From Eutypella sp. D-1 (taxonomy: Eukaryota; Ascomycota; Sordariomycetes; Xylariales; Diatrypaceae): DNA of 64,000 nt. Positions 24,101 through 36,100 of the stretch are shown one piece after another. The stretch spans positions 682,001-746,000 of the forward strand of contig JAJTTP010000005.1 of assembly GCA_023313575.1 (NCBI GenBank), given 5' to 3'. Position 1 is the stretch's first letter, and each line of letters begins with the position of its first letter. The notes under the pieces are model-generated. The model had not been told where the DNA came from. It saw only the letters and a program-made list of their open reading frames with translations, and did no database searches. Both the position numbers and the translations under genes were made by a program.

Positions 24101-27100
24101 CACAGAAGGCAGCGTGATGACAACAGATGCTGATTCTAGGTAGATGACATTGCCATGATACCGACGTCGATACAATCTCATACAGGGAGGGAGCCTAAGC
24201 CAAGCAATATGTTTCCAGCCCCATAATCGCGGTGCTCATCGCTCATAGGCCCTACCCCTACCAGTTCCCTATGTTTCAGATCGCTCACGAACCCGGCCCA
24301 GCTGATGGAAGCCCCATCGAAACAACTATATTCTCACGAACCCACCGCCGGCCTGCATGCAGCTGAAGTGGGGATATATGGTACGGTGAGCTCTGATTCA
24401 GCCGTGTCAGGTATGCCTACCGGACAGGCTGTTTCTGTTCCTGATAGGTACTGAAACTTAGGGCCCTCTCCCTTTTGGGAATACATAGTCAGTCGAGGAG
24501 ACGAAGTTGTCTTGCGCGCTTGAAAGAATGGGGGCCAAGAACGGTATTACGCCAAATCTGACTTAGCAGCCAAGAATGTATGCAGTAGTATATGTGGCAT
24601 GCGCCGTAGTCCAATCTCACTCCGTATGAACGACATCGGACGTTTTGCTTTTTTCTTTTTTTTCCCCCTCTTGTTTCTCGTAATCATGGGTATTAGAAGT
24701 TGCCAACAAAATCCCCCCTGTCCCCTGACGCCCCGAAAAGGCGGTACGGAATATTGTTGTTGATCTGTATGTAAGTAGTTTAGGTTACCGAACGATCTTG
24801 GGTTGAGGCTGATGAGTTGAGTTAGACTTACATGCCGAGGTACCTAAACAGCTAAGGGCTCCTCTATAGTGGGCTTGAACTACCTTCAGGGCGGAAAGCC
24901 ACCAAACATTTTACATCTCGACCCCGCAATTACCTACCTTGGAAGCCTGTACTACCAGCATTGCTATATGTAGGTACATAGTACAGATAGCTAAGCCACC
25001 CGCACGGGCAGGGACATCTACATATGCTAAGTACCTAAAGTTAGGCGTGTGTGTGTAGCTACATACAAGGCAGGCACAGCCTGCAGGTACCTGAAAGGGT
25101 ACACAGAGATACGTAGGGACGCAGACACACAGAAAAGTACCTATCTGGATGTTAAGGGGTTACCTACACATAACCTTTGAACTCCGTGGCTCCGTGTTTA
25201 GTAACATGACCTGAAGTTTGCGATAATCAACTTTGCCTGCTACTGCTATTACGAAAATCAATAATGATGAAGGTCGATGACGTCTTCTCTCACAACCAGG
25301 CATGAGCCATTAATCCACGATTGACCTTGACGGCCGGCCCCGAGATTGTCGATCATTCCCTTCGCTTGCCCCATGAACAAAGGGCACGTCGTTCTCGCGC
25401 TCTACCGGCATTGTTAGCACCTACGTACGTACGCAGTCGGGCATCTCGGACTTTGTGTGTTGCGCGCTGTACGTGGGGGCCGCGTAACAGGCATGTGACA
25501 TCGATATAGATAGATCGATAGATAGATGGGTAGATGGGCGGTGATGGATCTATGCGAGACCGGCATCGTGAACTTACGATCCGTGGCCGATGACCGACAA
25601 GGGATTTTCGGCAGTGCAGCGAAGGGATCTGCGTGAATGGGGCATGGGGGGGGCATGAACATGGGCATGGGTGTGAGATGTGTAGGGATAGCAATGACTC
25701 CTCCGCGGGAAGATTGCCGAGCCTACCGGCCGTTGATGGTTAACGCGTCCCTCCCTCCGGCGACGCCGTCCGAACCGAGGGACATGTGGGTGAGTAAGTC
25801 GTTGGGAACAATGGGATAGTCTTGGAACTGATCTACCAGTGGACCAAATACTAGGCTAGATAATATCTGCCTCAGCAACCAACCTACGTTCAGTCCCGTC
25901 CCGTAAGGGGGCCGGGGGCAGGGGGCCGGAGGAGAAGGAAGGATCATTACTTGCATATTGACTGATTATCTATGGTTTGGCAGACAAGGCATGGGTTAAA
26001 GTGGTTAATCGCGTGAGATATTCAGGTAGTACCCATGCCTGCCCGAAGGGGTGTAACTATCTAGAGATATAGGGTATAGATAGGTAGAGAAAAGAGTAAC
26101 GTGAACAAGTAGTTAGTGAAAGTACATACGACGCAGTAGATGCCATCAGTTGCAGGATATCCACCTATAGATGGAAACGCTGGAACAACCAAATGGGGCT
26201 GTACGGGGCGCAGCTAGCCCTTTTCGTGTTCTCGTACCGTTATATCCATCTGAATAAGTATTATCCATATATAGGTATCTACTTCGATCTAAATGAGTAC
26301 GTGGAAGTTATGTGTAGTTGGCTGGCTTGGCTGGGTGGTAGTAAAGTTCTAGGGCTAGGATGTCTTAGCATCGCATCGGAGCTGGAACGGGCAGGGCAAG
26401 ACAGGGCTAAGTTAAATCGTAAGGCCCAAGCTGGAATGGAATTCATACCTAGATACATACTTAGGTACCTAAGTAAGTATTTAAGACGCATGGATTTTGG
26501 AACCCGTATTGGTTAAGGTTTATACCCGTTAACCAAACCTTGGAAAGGTTACCCATGTACTCCGTACTAGCTTTTGTACTTGCTGAGTTAGCCAGCTGAG
26601 GTCATTGGGCCAGTTGCGAAGCCGCAACCGCAACCGCACCAACTAACAACTAACTACACCCACCTACAACCATCTCCACAAATAGCCAGAATAGCGTCGC
26701 AAGCTTCGTTGTTATTTTTCTAATAGGGATATACTATTCCAAATTACTAAGTAATATACAATTTACGACGTATATAACCGAACGGGATCTCCGTAAGTTT
26801 CGATGGGTGCTATAACCACAAGGGATAGACAGCATGGGGCGAGGCTGACTGACAAGTTTTCTCTCCACAATTTGATTTCCCTATATGCTCACCTACAGTC
26901 GGGTATTAGCCTACCTCGGTGAAGACTCCCGATCTTAGTCTTAACAGGCTGACAAGGCAGACTTTCTTCCACGCACAAGACACATAGCTTCACCTCACCC
27001 TGCAGCCCTGTATGTGTCACGCCGGGCTGCCGGCGGTGGCCGAGCCTGTCTGGGAGGTTGTCAAATGAAATGAAGTCATCCTTACTTAAGATTGCACACT

Positions 27101-30100
27101 TATACACTTATGTCGGGTACCATGGTATTGCAGGTTATTGCTTACATACATTTTCTATGCAGGTAGGTATACCATGATCCCGGCTGAGATGCATCCGTTA
27201 CTGCCAGTACTGATCAAGTATGACAAATCAATCCTCTTTGCTTTCCAATGACCTACCTGCCTTAGAGGCTTCTTATCGTCGTCGTCGCCGCCGTCGCCGC
27301 CGTCGCCGGGGCCTCGGCAGCCACCCAGGGCTTTCCGTGCTGATTAATGAACACGGCTGTATGACAAACTATGTATCTCAGATCGCATCCTACCAGATCG
27401 TTCCGAGATCTAGTCGGGCTTGGGGCGTTAGGTGCGACGACTTTATGTATACTGAGTGTGTCTCCGGCTTGGCTATCAGTAAGCGCGACTTATGCACTGG
27501 ATAGTATGCATATAGCCATATCTAGGAGGGCTATAAAACGTACTAGATCATATATATAAGTTTATTACAAGCTCGTAGGTATACACGTAAAGTAAGTACT
27601 GGTACCAGGCCTTAAGTTACGAACATATTGTAGTCATGTCATAGGTGCCTTCGCCGTATAACGTCGTCGCATTATGACCAGGTACCCTCTTCCTTGTCGT
27701 GTCTCTCCCTATTGGACAACATCCTAATTTTAGGAAGATGACCGCCCGAGCCACGTGACTCCTAGCTTACCGTTTGCCCGGTTGTGTCGTACTTGACCGA
27801 GTATACCGTGGTGTGGGCATGTAACCCTCTTGAAACTACCTGAACGAGGTTGTCACGCCATGCTACGTAATAGGCCAGAGCCAGACAGGCCCAGTGCATA
27901 CTTAAGAAATAGAAATAGACGCCTACATACATGTGTAGAGATAGGTATGTTCCAACAATTTGCTACAAGTCATAAAGTGACAGTGGCGTGGAAAAGGAGC
28001 CCCATGGAAGGGCCTGGCTGCCCTGTGTGTGATTGAGGTGGGGGGGGGGGGTACAAGCTGTTGGTGGGGGTTAGGAGGAGGGTCTCTATCAGATGGGCCC
28101 GACACCTTGGGAATGCATATAGTCTCCCTTAACGTCGATCATGAAACAGAAATAAGTCGAATTAGAAGTCAGACCCGAACTTCAAAGCCCTGAAACATTC
28201 TGCAGGTACATAACCCCCCCAAGAATGTACATGCAAGGTGCCAGGCAAGCAGGGTAGCATCGTACCGCAGCCACTACCTATGTAGGTGTCTACACTCTGA
28301 TCTCAAATCGTGCATTGCCGAGGCATCCTTAGGCACAGTCGATAATCTTAGTGGGGGGAAGAAGGGTGATTCTTGCAGCCTGCTCCGACGTGCATGGCAG
28401 ACCTTGATTATATATCGACGTGTAATTAGTAAACTTACGAGACGGCATCTTGTTACTGGTTAACTCGTGTTTCTAAGACGGCCCTGAATAATATATGATG
28501 GAGAGGATAGTTGATGTAGTCTCGGCAGATTCATGTTATACTTTGTAAAGTGGGTGTATAGTCGTAGCTTTATTATAGTATCCCTACAAGCTCCTGAGGT
28601 CGTATCAAATCCAATTTCGGTGAGCATAGGTTGCGCTGGTATCGATTCGTAGCCAATTCGGGAGGGAGGGCAGTCTGTTAAGATCGGCCCCAAATCTAAC
28701 CAACTCGATTGCGCAGCTACTGCCGAGGGGAGCGAGCAATGTCCTCGGCCCCAATTCATTTCATATTGTTGTTCGGACGAAACGAATCCCCAAATGCATG
28801 CAGCGTAACAACGCGATGCATCTCCGGTCAGATGCGTAACATGCATCTTTTGCTTTTGCCGCGGTTTCGTTACTTGCCATCCGTCATAGGGCGAAGTAAC
28901 CCAGCTGGAATATGTCGCCAATCGCAAACGCAGCCCGTACTGCCGCCAATCCCCGATCATGCTGTGTATCCCATCTCATCGATCGGGAGGTACCATGCAC
29001 CGATTCAGCCTTATCAAGATGACCATCTAATAATATTATCTGCCAGGTTTCGCCCTATGCGGGGGCTTTCCCCCAGAAGGGCAATGTCCACCTGAGTGCG
29101 TGTATTGCATATATGCATGGGCCTTTTATTCTTACTACATACTTGATATTGTTCCTGGGCTTCTAGAAGGTCGGGTACGACGACAAGGCAAGGCGAGTAA
29201 CACTTACCCTAGCTCCACTCGATCTTACAAGAGACTCCGAATCGGCCAGTATGAAATACCGAAAAAGTCAGGTCGGTATCATTCTCGATCCCGTCATCAA
29301 CCGTTTCCAAAGCACAACTCTCTAGGTCGGCCGTAACGACTTGTGCATTGGCACGGCCAGTAGCTGCGGGTTATGTCTTAAGACCGGTGACTAATCCCAG
29401 TGACTGCCTATTGAGGTACTTACGTAGGATTTCTGCCCAAACCCCGAGGTAACATGGGGACAAGGGAGAGATTTCTGTGTGGGTGGTATTCGTTGGGCCA
29501 ACAGGGTAGTGTACACATTCTATTCTAGGTATATCGCATGAATTGAAATAAACAGCCTCGTGACTTATCTTCGAGGAGCCGAAAGGGCATGACTATCCCT
29601 CTATCCAGTAGTGAGTGACATAGTTCAGTTTTTAGGCATCGTAGCAGGCAGCTAGGCAGCTAGGTAGCAGGTTCGGTGATTGCGGCCTCTTTTCCGGGGG
29701 CCGAACCGCCCGGATTTATGACAATATCTCGGGATCGTCGGGGGGTCCTATAGCTGCGAGCTTGTGGGGTTGATCCTATATATCCTACAGGTATACGGAG
29801 GAAAGGGCAAGCGGGCGGGGCTTAACCGCTGATTCCGTGTCAATTGGTGAATTACATCGAGGTGGAAAGCACTAATAGAAATCCGGTCTTGATACTGTAG
29901 GTTGACATGTAGCTCGAGCTGCAAGATACTTGTGTGCATCTTTGAGTATATCGGGAGTGTGGCCGGTGGGTGTAGTGACGACTTTACATCGATTAAATTT
30001 GAAGCTACGTTTACTCAATTCTCTTTTCTTTACTTTTGTTTCGTTCTATTTTCGATCTATAAGTTAATCTGTATGGGCGGATCTGCGCTCGGCCCGTCAT

Positions 30101-32936
30101 CTTCGGCATAACACGACGTTAGTGGGAGCCCTCCGTACATATATACATAGTAACAACGCCCTGCCACAGTAGAAATATAGATCCAAGTGACATCAGTTTT
30201 CCGACGCTCCGTCCCGCATCTCGTACCATGGGATACTAAATAAAGCGGTGTCGGGGTATTTCTAACAAGCCTGCCAGCGTACTACTCCGTACAACTCTTA
30301 GATTCAAAGGTGTCATGCCGCTGTACTACTGCAGGTGGTTTTCAATCGGTACCTACTTGGTTATATGTAGTTCGTAACAGTTGCAAGGGGTATGCTTAAG
30401 GTACCTGGGATACAGGCGCATCTATGCTGCGTCTCTAGCATTGTGTTGTACCAATACCGCTTCTGCTGCGGACCGCAACTGGAAAGCGTCGGGTATGGTG
30501 CAGTTCCTTAAGCTGAAGATTGGCTTGTAATTGGTCGATTTACTACGAAAACATAGCTTCACGGGGCCCTCCACCTGTTCCGATTGCCCGTCCACAGTCA
30601 CAGCAACACCTGGGCAGGGATGGGGATGCACTAAACACCTACTTGGTAACTTAGCGCTAATTACGGATTCAACAACATAACGGTGCCGAACAAATGACAG
30701 CTCTGGAGGACTATCACGAAGTACAGTGTTACATAGGACTTACTATGTAGGTCCATGCCCAGGTGCAATAACGGTACTGGACGGGGAGCCAGTTGCGTTG
30801 TTGCCAGAGAAATGTTTGGATTATTACCTAAGTAGGACTTAGTGCACAGGTCTACGGCTAGGTCTAAAGTGCTGCGGCAGCAGCAGAGCTCCACGACATT
30901 TTCGGGCATCCGTTTTAAGGTTAGGTTGGTTCCTTTTTCTAGGGCTCCCTTTCTTCCTATTTGCCAGTAGGCGCGACGCTATTTCACATTCGCGTCGTAC
31001 CCCTACATAAGGCGGCTACCCAGGTATGATCGAACCCCTATGTAGGTTGGGTTGGGTCGGCAAGTTGGGTAGTCGGGTCTACTTAATCTTGATGTTGACA
31101 AGCTGGCAGCTGGGATTTTTTTTTTAATGCCATGTAGGTACATACATACCATGCCTGTATTGCCTTAGGTAGGCACTGGATAGTAGTAGTTCCTATATTA
31201 AGCCACTCTAAGCGAGTTCCGGTAAATCCCATTATAACATCCGACCGAAATCAAATAACATTTTCAGGGAGTTAACAACTAACCCATAGGACCCCAGGGC
31301 TATCTTATCCATAAGTTCTCTATTCCATGTTACCATATGGATACAAGTATATCTAAATACATACATATGGGGCTAGGAAGGTTATGTACTTCGTAACACG
31401 CAACGACATCAGCGCTAGCCCCAGTGTATCTAGGTAGGTAATTTATTTAGTAGCCAGTAAGAGTGCAGAAGTTGACATCCTTTCTTTTCTTATTTCCTTT
31501 TTTTCCTTTCCTGCATTTCTTATTATCTTTTATTTTTCCCATGTACATACCCAGATGTATGTAGCTACCTAAGTAGGTATTTTAGGTATTACATGATCTA
31601 GTACCTAACTTACCGTTGAGATATATGCCTATGATGCACTTATACCGAATGACTCCTTCCTCTCGTTCTCGCTTGCAAGGCTTGCCCTCCCTTACTAATT
31701 GAGTTATCAGGCTACCAGATTCTAAACCAAAATGGTTTCCAGGACCTTAACGGTTAACCTCGAACAATATCGAGACTCGTGGCAGGTTGGTAAGGTCCCT
31801 TCTTTCACTTTCTATTCTATATCTATATACAAACAAGAGAGAGAAGCATTCCGTCAGCATATGAGTAACCTTAGATGGGTTATACGGCATAACTGATACC
31901 CATTATTATTATACCGAAAAAAAGTCACTTACCTATCTTTCTGTCCTCGTATATCGACGCCCCCCACGTACCACCACCGTGTATGCTCATGTCATTCATG
32001 TGCATCCCAGCTAGCATTAGAAGAGTAATTGTCATCTTTTTCTCCCTTCCTATTTTTCATTTTCTTACCCTTTTCCAACCCGTCATCGCCTGAAGTCTCA
32101 GAAACGGTGATCAAGGTACCTATACCTTTACCTGTACACCCTCACATCCTAGTGTTCTCCGTGATTCTCGAACATCTCCCTTTGTCGGTACGTAAGTGTA
32201 GCCGCTCCATCTACAGGACTGACCTTGTTTCCTGTTCCTGGATGTCGAGTTTGCGACCCCGTCGTGCTTTGCCTTTACTGGTACCATTATGTTTGACGAT
32301 GGATCGCTTGGCTGTGCTCTCATCTTGTCACTACATCAAGGCATCTGGATGCTGCGCCTCCCCCCCTGCCCCTCCCCTTCCTTTCCCCATAGCCATTTTA
32401 CATCACCTATTCCCGCCTGCATACACAGTTGTATGCAGAAACACGACCTTTAATCGAGGGATTATGAACTGGGAGCTTGGGACTTGACCGATATGTTGTG
32501 TGTCGTCACCTCCCGGTCACTGTTGGCTGCTGCTGCCTTCCCTGTCCTCGGGACCCTCTATTCTTTTCGGAGGGCCACACACAGATCGAACAGGCTGCAA
32601 CCTATAAGGCTATGCTCTCCCGCCCTATTCCGTGGTGACCTTGGTCATAAGACTCATTACTAGAAGTACCTTCGTTTCTATACCACCGTGGTTGAGGTTT
32701 ATTAAGGCACCCTTCTCTTGCCACCATCGCCTTCCACCCCTACCCTCTTTATCTTCTTGATATAGCCGGTCAACAACTATAGTTGTTTTATATCTTCATC
32801 GACATCCGAGCAAGATAACAAGACTCCAAAGCTCTTCCTACTCGCTCGAGTTCTCTGTGCAGCTATTGAAAGCCAGAACATCTTCTATCTACGAGCATTG
32901 CCAGCCGAGAGGGGTTCCTCTCATCACATCGTCACC
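18147..32936. other. Gene-empty region, first part (14.8 kb)
   Basis: No coding sequence could be supported on either strand. All open frames are under 190 codons and lack recognisable domains or splice-consistent continuation. The first kilobase is likely the kinase 3' UTR, with T-rich runs. Contents seen: a (TG)10 tract at 20232-20251, a CGT/CGC trinucleotide run at about 27270-27308, G-runs (about 28041), and many copies of TACCTAGGTA half-sites, dense at 24830-25150 and 31130-31620. Base composition is not the extreme AT bias expected of heavily RIP-mutated transposons. Confidence 0.6.
20232..20251. repeat. (TG)10 microsatellite
   Basis: Ten TG dinucleotides in the gene-empty region. On the opposite strand it translates as a His-Thr run inside a 189-codon open frame, which explains part of that frame's length. 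Confidence 0.85.
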
Positions 32937-33185
32937 ATGTGCTATCAGCTAGTCGAGTTATACTCGCAGTGCAAATGCCTGTATTACCAACATGCTGTTG
33001 ACCGGTGTCCATCCTATGGTCGACGAGGCCATACTGTCTCGACACGCACGATATTAGTGGGATATTCCTGCAGTGTACATTCTGCATCACATAGCCATAG
33101 CTCTTATACAGGGGGACAGGCATATTCCGACTCGGGCTACTACAGCAGCCAGTCGAGCAAGAGCTCTCATCGTCAATATCGATGA
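32937..33185 (+). CDS. Small conserved Cys-containing fungal protein (82 aa)
   Basis: ATG at 32937 in a strong context (GTCACCATG) opens an 82-residue frame with no intron. The first 50 residues look like a conserved small ascomycete family I recognise but cannot name: an MCYQLVELYS start, a CKCLYYQHAVD segment, a CPSYGRRGH turn and the VGYSCSVHS end, with Cys at positions 2, 12, 14, 24 and 45. The spacing, including CxC and the final Cys/His, suggests a small metal-binding fold; this is inference. The tail (about 50-82) is Ser/His/Tyr-rich and disordered. An in-frame start 13 codons upstream is a non-preferred alternative. It stands alone: the nearest supported genes are 14.8 kb upstream and 7.7 kb downstream. 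The pyrimidine-rich sequence 32680-32930 is probably its promoter and leader. Confidence 0.72.
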   Translation: MCYQLVELYSQCKCLYYQHAVDRCPSYGRRGHTVSTRTILVGYSCSVHSASHSHSSYTGGQAYSDSGYYSSQSSKSSHRQYR

Positions 33186-36100
33186 AGCGTGTTGTCTTCG
33201 GTTACGAGCTGTGCTGCATGGCATTCTCCACCACTGCTCCTGTTCGAGTTTAGGCATTGGGTGTCCTATCTCTACTCCTTCAGACCAAGAGGCAGGGTAT
33301 CGCCGTCACGACGCCCCTCGCAGCTTTCCCTGCTCTTCGTTGGGCATGACCGCCTCATCTCCACCTCTGCTCCTGCACCCTTCTGACATAAATCACTGAG
33401 ATCGGTGCTTCCATCCCCCTTTTACCGCATAATACGACAGTGGTTGATATATAGGATGCAAAGCCAGACGTACCGAGGACTTGGGCCTGCAATAAAGGAT
33501 ATCCTGGAGAGTTATCTCATCACCTTCCACCTTGCCCCTCATGACTTGAATCCAGGACGATTGGCGGGGTTCCGATTCACATCATGTACGAGCACATTTC
33601 GGACAGCGGATGATACCGCATTGTACGGGTTGTTGATTTTTTCATGGCTTATCTGGCGTTGGTTTATTCACTTTGGCATAGCGTCGGCGAGGAATTGTTT
33701 GGGTTTGCTGATCTTTGGACATGAAGGGGACACGATTTGGATTTAATGGCGCGACGCTGTCTACGATATGGTCGGAATTGTACGACACGGAACGGACGGA
33801 TTCACGACAATCTTGAGCTCGGTAGGCGGTCTTCTCACGCTGTGTACGATGGTTGGGGCCAGGCAGGCGATCCGAGAGGTTGAGTTGTTTTCTTGGTGTT
33901 TTGGGGTGTATTTCGGAGAGAATAAACTGTCTCTCCTCTCCCTTTCTTTGGTCGGAACATATGTTTCCCTTCCCATTTCTTTTCTGGCCCCTGCATTTCT
34001 TTCCATTCAGCTGCGCTTATACCCCAACTGGATTGGTTGTTTGATTCTGTCTCTTTTGCTTGAGACGAGGGACAGACAGAATGGGCCCGGCCTTTTCGCA
34101 TTGTGCGTTACACGACTTGCTCTGCTTGGGTAGGCATCAGTCGCATGCTCTCTTCTACGCCTTTCTGGCCCCTTTAGCAAGCAGGAAGCTGGGATTCGCT
34201 TGCTAGAGCGATAGGAGTTTCTGAGGATGGCAACCTGGAGTTGTTGTTGTCTCTTTTAGGACAAAGGGTAGCTTCTGCGGGAATCAGAGCGATCTCGGTT
34301 TTCCTTTTCTTTCCTCCATTTTCGATTATGCTTCTCGTCTCATTTCAACCGATACCCTAATAGGAGCCGCTCCCTTTCTTTTCCTCTTTCTATACGGCTG
34401 GTTACGGAGAAGGAGAGCAGAAAAGGCCAGGCGCCCCTATACATTATATTTCGTTTTTCGTTCAATGTCTCCTGGTGAGCTTTACAATTTACAATTAGAG
34501 GGAATCTGGGCTATCTTAGAGAGCAACGTCAAAGACTAGTTAGAGCATAGACAAATATACACAATGCCTCTTTATCGAGCAAATAGAACTGGCAGTTACA
34601 TTTTGAAAGTGGCATCACGCAGTACCCCCGTCCACCCCGATCCCACATTGGCATCGTGACTTAGTCACTATTAAGGCTCTTCTCCTGATTAGCATGCGCT
34701 ATAGGGGTATTTTTACACAGGTGGCAGGAAGGACATTCCATGCTGGGTCCCCGCATCGCCGCCGCCACCGTGGCGCCGCCCTCGAAGGAGCCAGTCGGTA
34801 TATGATTCCTGCCCCTGCCTCCGAGGATGTGGGTTGAACGCCCTCATGAGCCTCATTCCCGCAATCAGGGCGGAAGGGGGTGTGGAGTTGTCAATGTAAT
34901 GTAGCTGGGTACCTACCCCCTTTTATATATATACTTAGTATGTACGTGGGGTTAGAGTGGGGTGGGTGTAAGCTGTGCTGTGGGTACTTAGGTAAGGCGA
35001 CGAATGATAAAGGCACCCAAAAAGAAAAGCCTCAGGTAAGTAGAAATAAGTGAGCTAATTGGCTAGTTTAACAAGGAGGTAAGGAGGCAAGGAGCCTCTT
35101 GCAGAAAATCTGTTTCCTTGCGTGTATAAAATAAGTGATTATGTTCGTTGGATTGCGTGGGTGGGGGATGTTGCGCCCTCGAACGGCTACGTTGGGCTTA
35201 CATATTCACCACTTGGTTTGGGGGTTTCAGCTATTTCATTTACACCCCATCCCCCTTATTTGTTTCTTGTTGTTGCATTCCTTTTTTTTTTATATCTTTA
35301 TCTTTGGAGTAGAAGCTTCCGACCCATCGAAAAGGAGAAGGGGCGGGCCGGGGAAGGGGGGGGAGAAGAAGGGCTACACTCCTACCGATGGGGTGGGAGG
35401 CTAAGCGATGTCGTCACAGCTCCCTTGCGTTGGATGTCTTTCCGCAGAGCGGAAAGACACTTCCAACATTCCCTGCAGAGTGGGTATATAATTCTTCTCC
35501 GTCTCCATATGCTGGGTAGATCGTAAAGGCAGGCAGACAGGGGTGGGAAGAAAGCGGCCAAGCTGGCGCTGGGTAGTATGTGGGGAGGGGGCTGGCCAGG
35601 GAGGACTTTCACGATGGCTCCATGGAGCTGACTAATTGTGTCTTTTAGAAAGCTTTCACGAAAGCGAATATCAATTGGGCTGGTCGAGTAGGATTTCTTG
35701 AGGCCGTCGCGGAAAGGTGGAAGGGAGAGTTCTAGCCATGCCTACTTAGGTAGGTACCGGACTCACGAAGGCGGAGGACCGGAGAAATCGGAGGAGGATG
35801 CAGATAATCGGGGCTGTTGGTGACTCTTCTCTTCCTTTGCTCTATGTCGAGGCGGAGTTACCTTCTTTTTCACCCTTAATATGCGACCGGGCCAGGTAGA
35901 TATTTCTGCCAGCTGGTCGATGCTACTCCTAGTAGTATTGTGGTAACCCTTCCAAGGTTGTGAGCTATTTCCGGTCTTGCGTTCTTTCCCGTCCCCAGCT
36001 TCCTTAGTCATCCCGATACCATACGGGCGGTACCTCTTTCATGTGTAAAGCACTTAGCCACTTGGTAGTGCGGTCATGTACCTGCTTACTTACATACCTA

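Noticed and set aside
28460..28960. 166-codon open frame on the minus strand
   Set aside because: No recognisable motif and no conserved-looking segment; random-like composition in the gene-empty stretch.
35122..35526. 134-codon open frame with a hydrophobic stretch
   Set aside because: Hydrophobic part comes from a T-run; the rest is low complexity.
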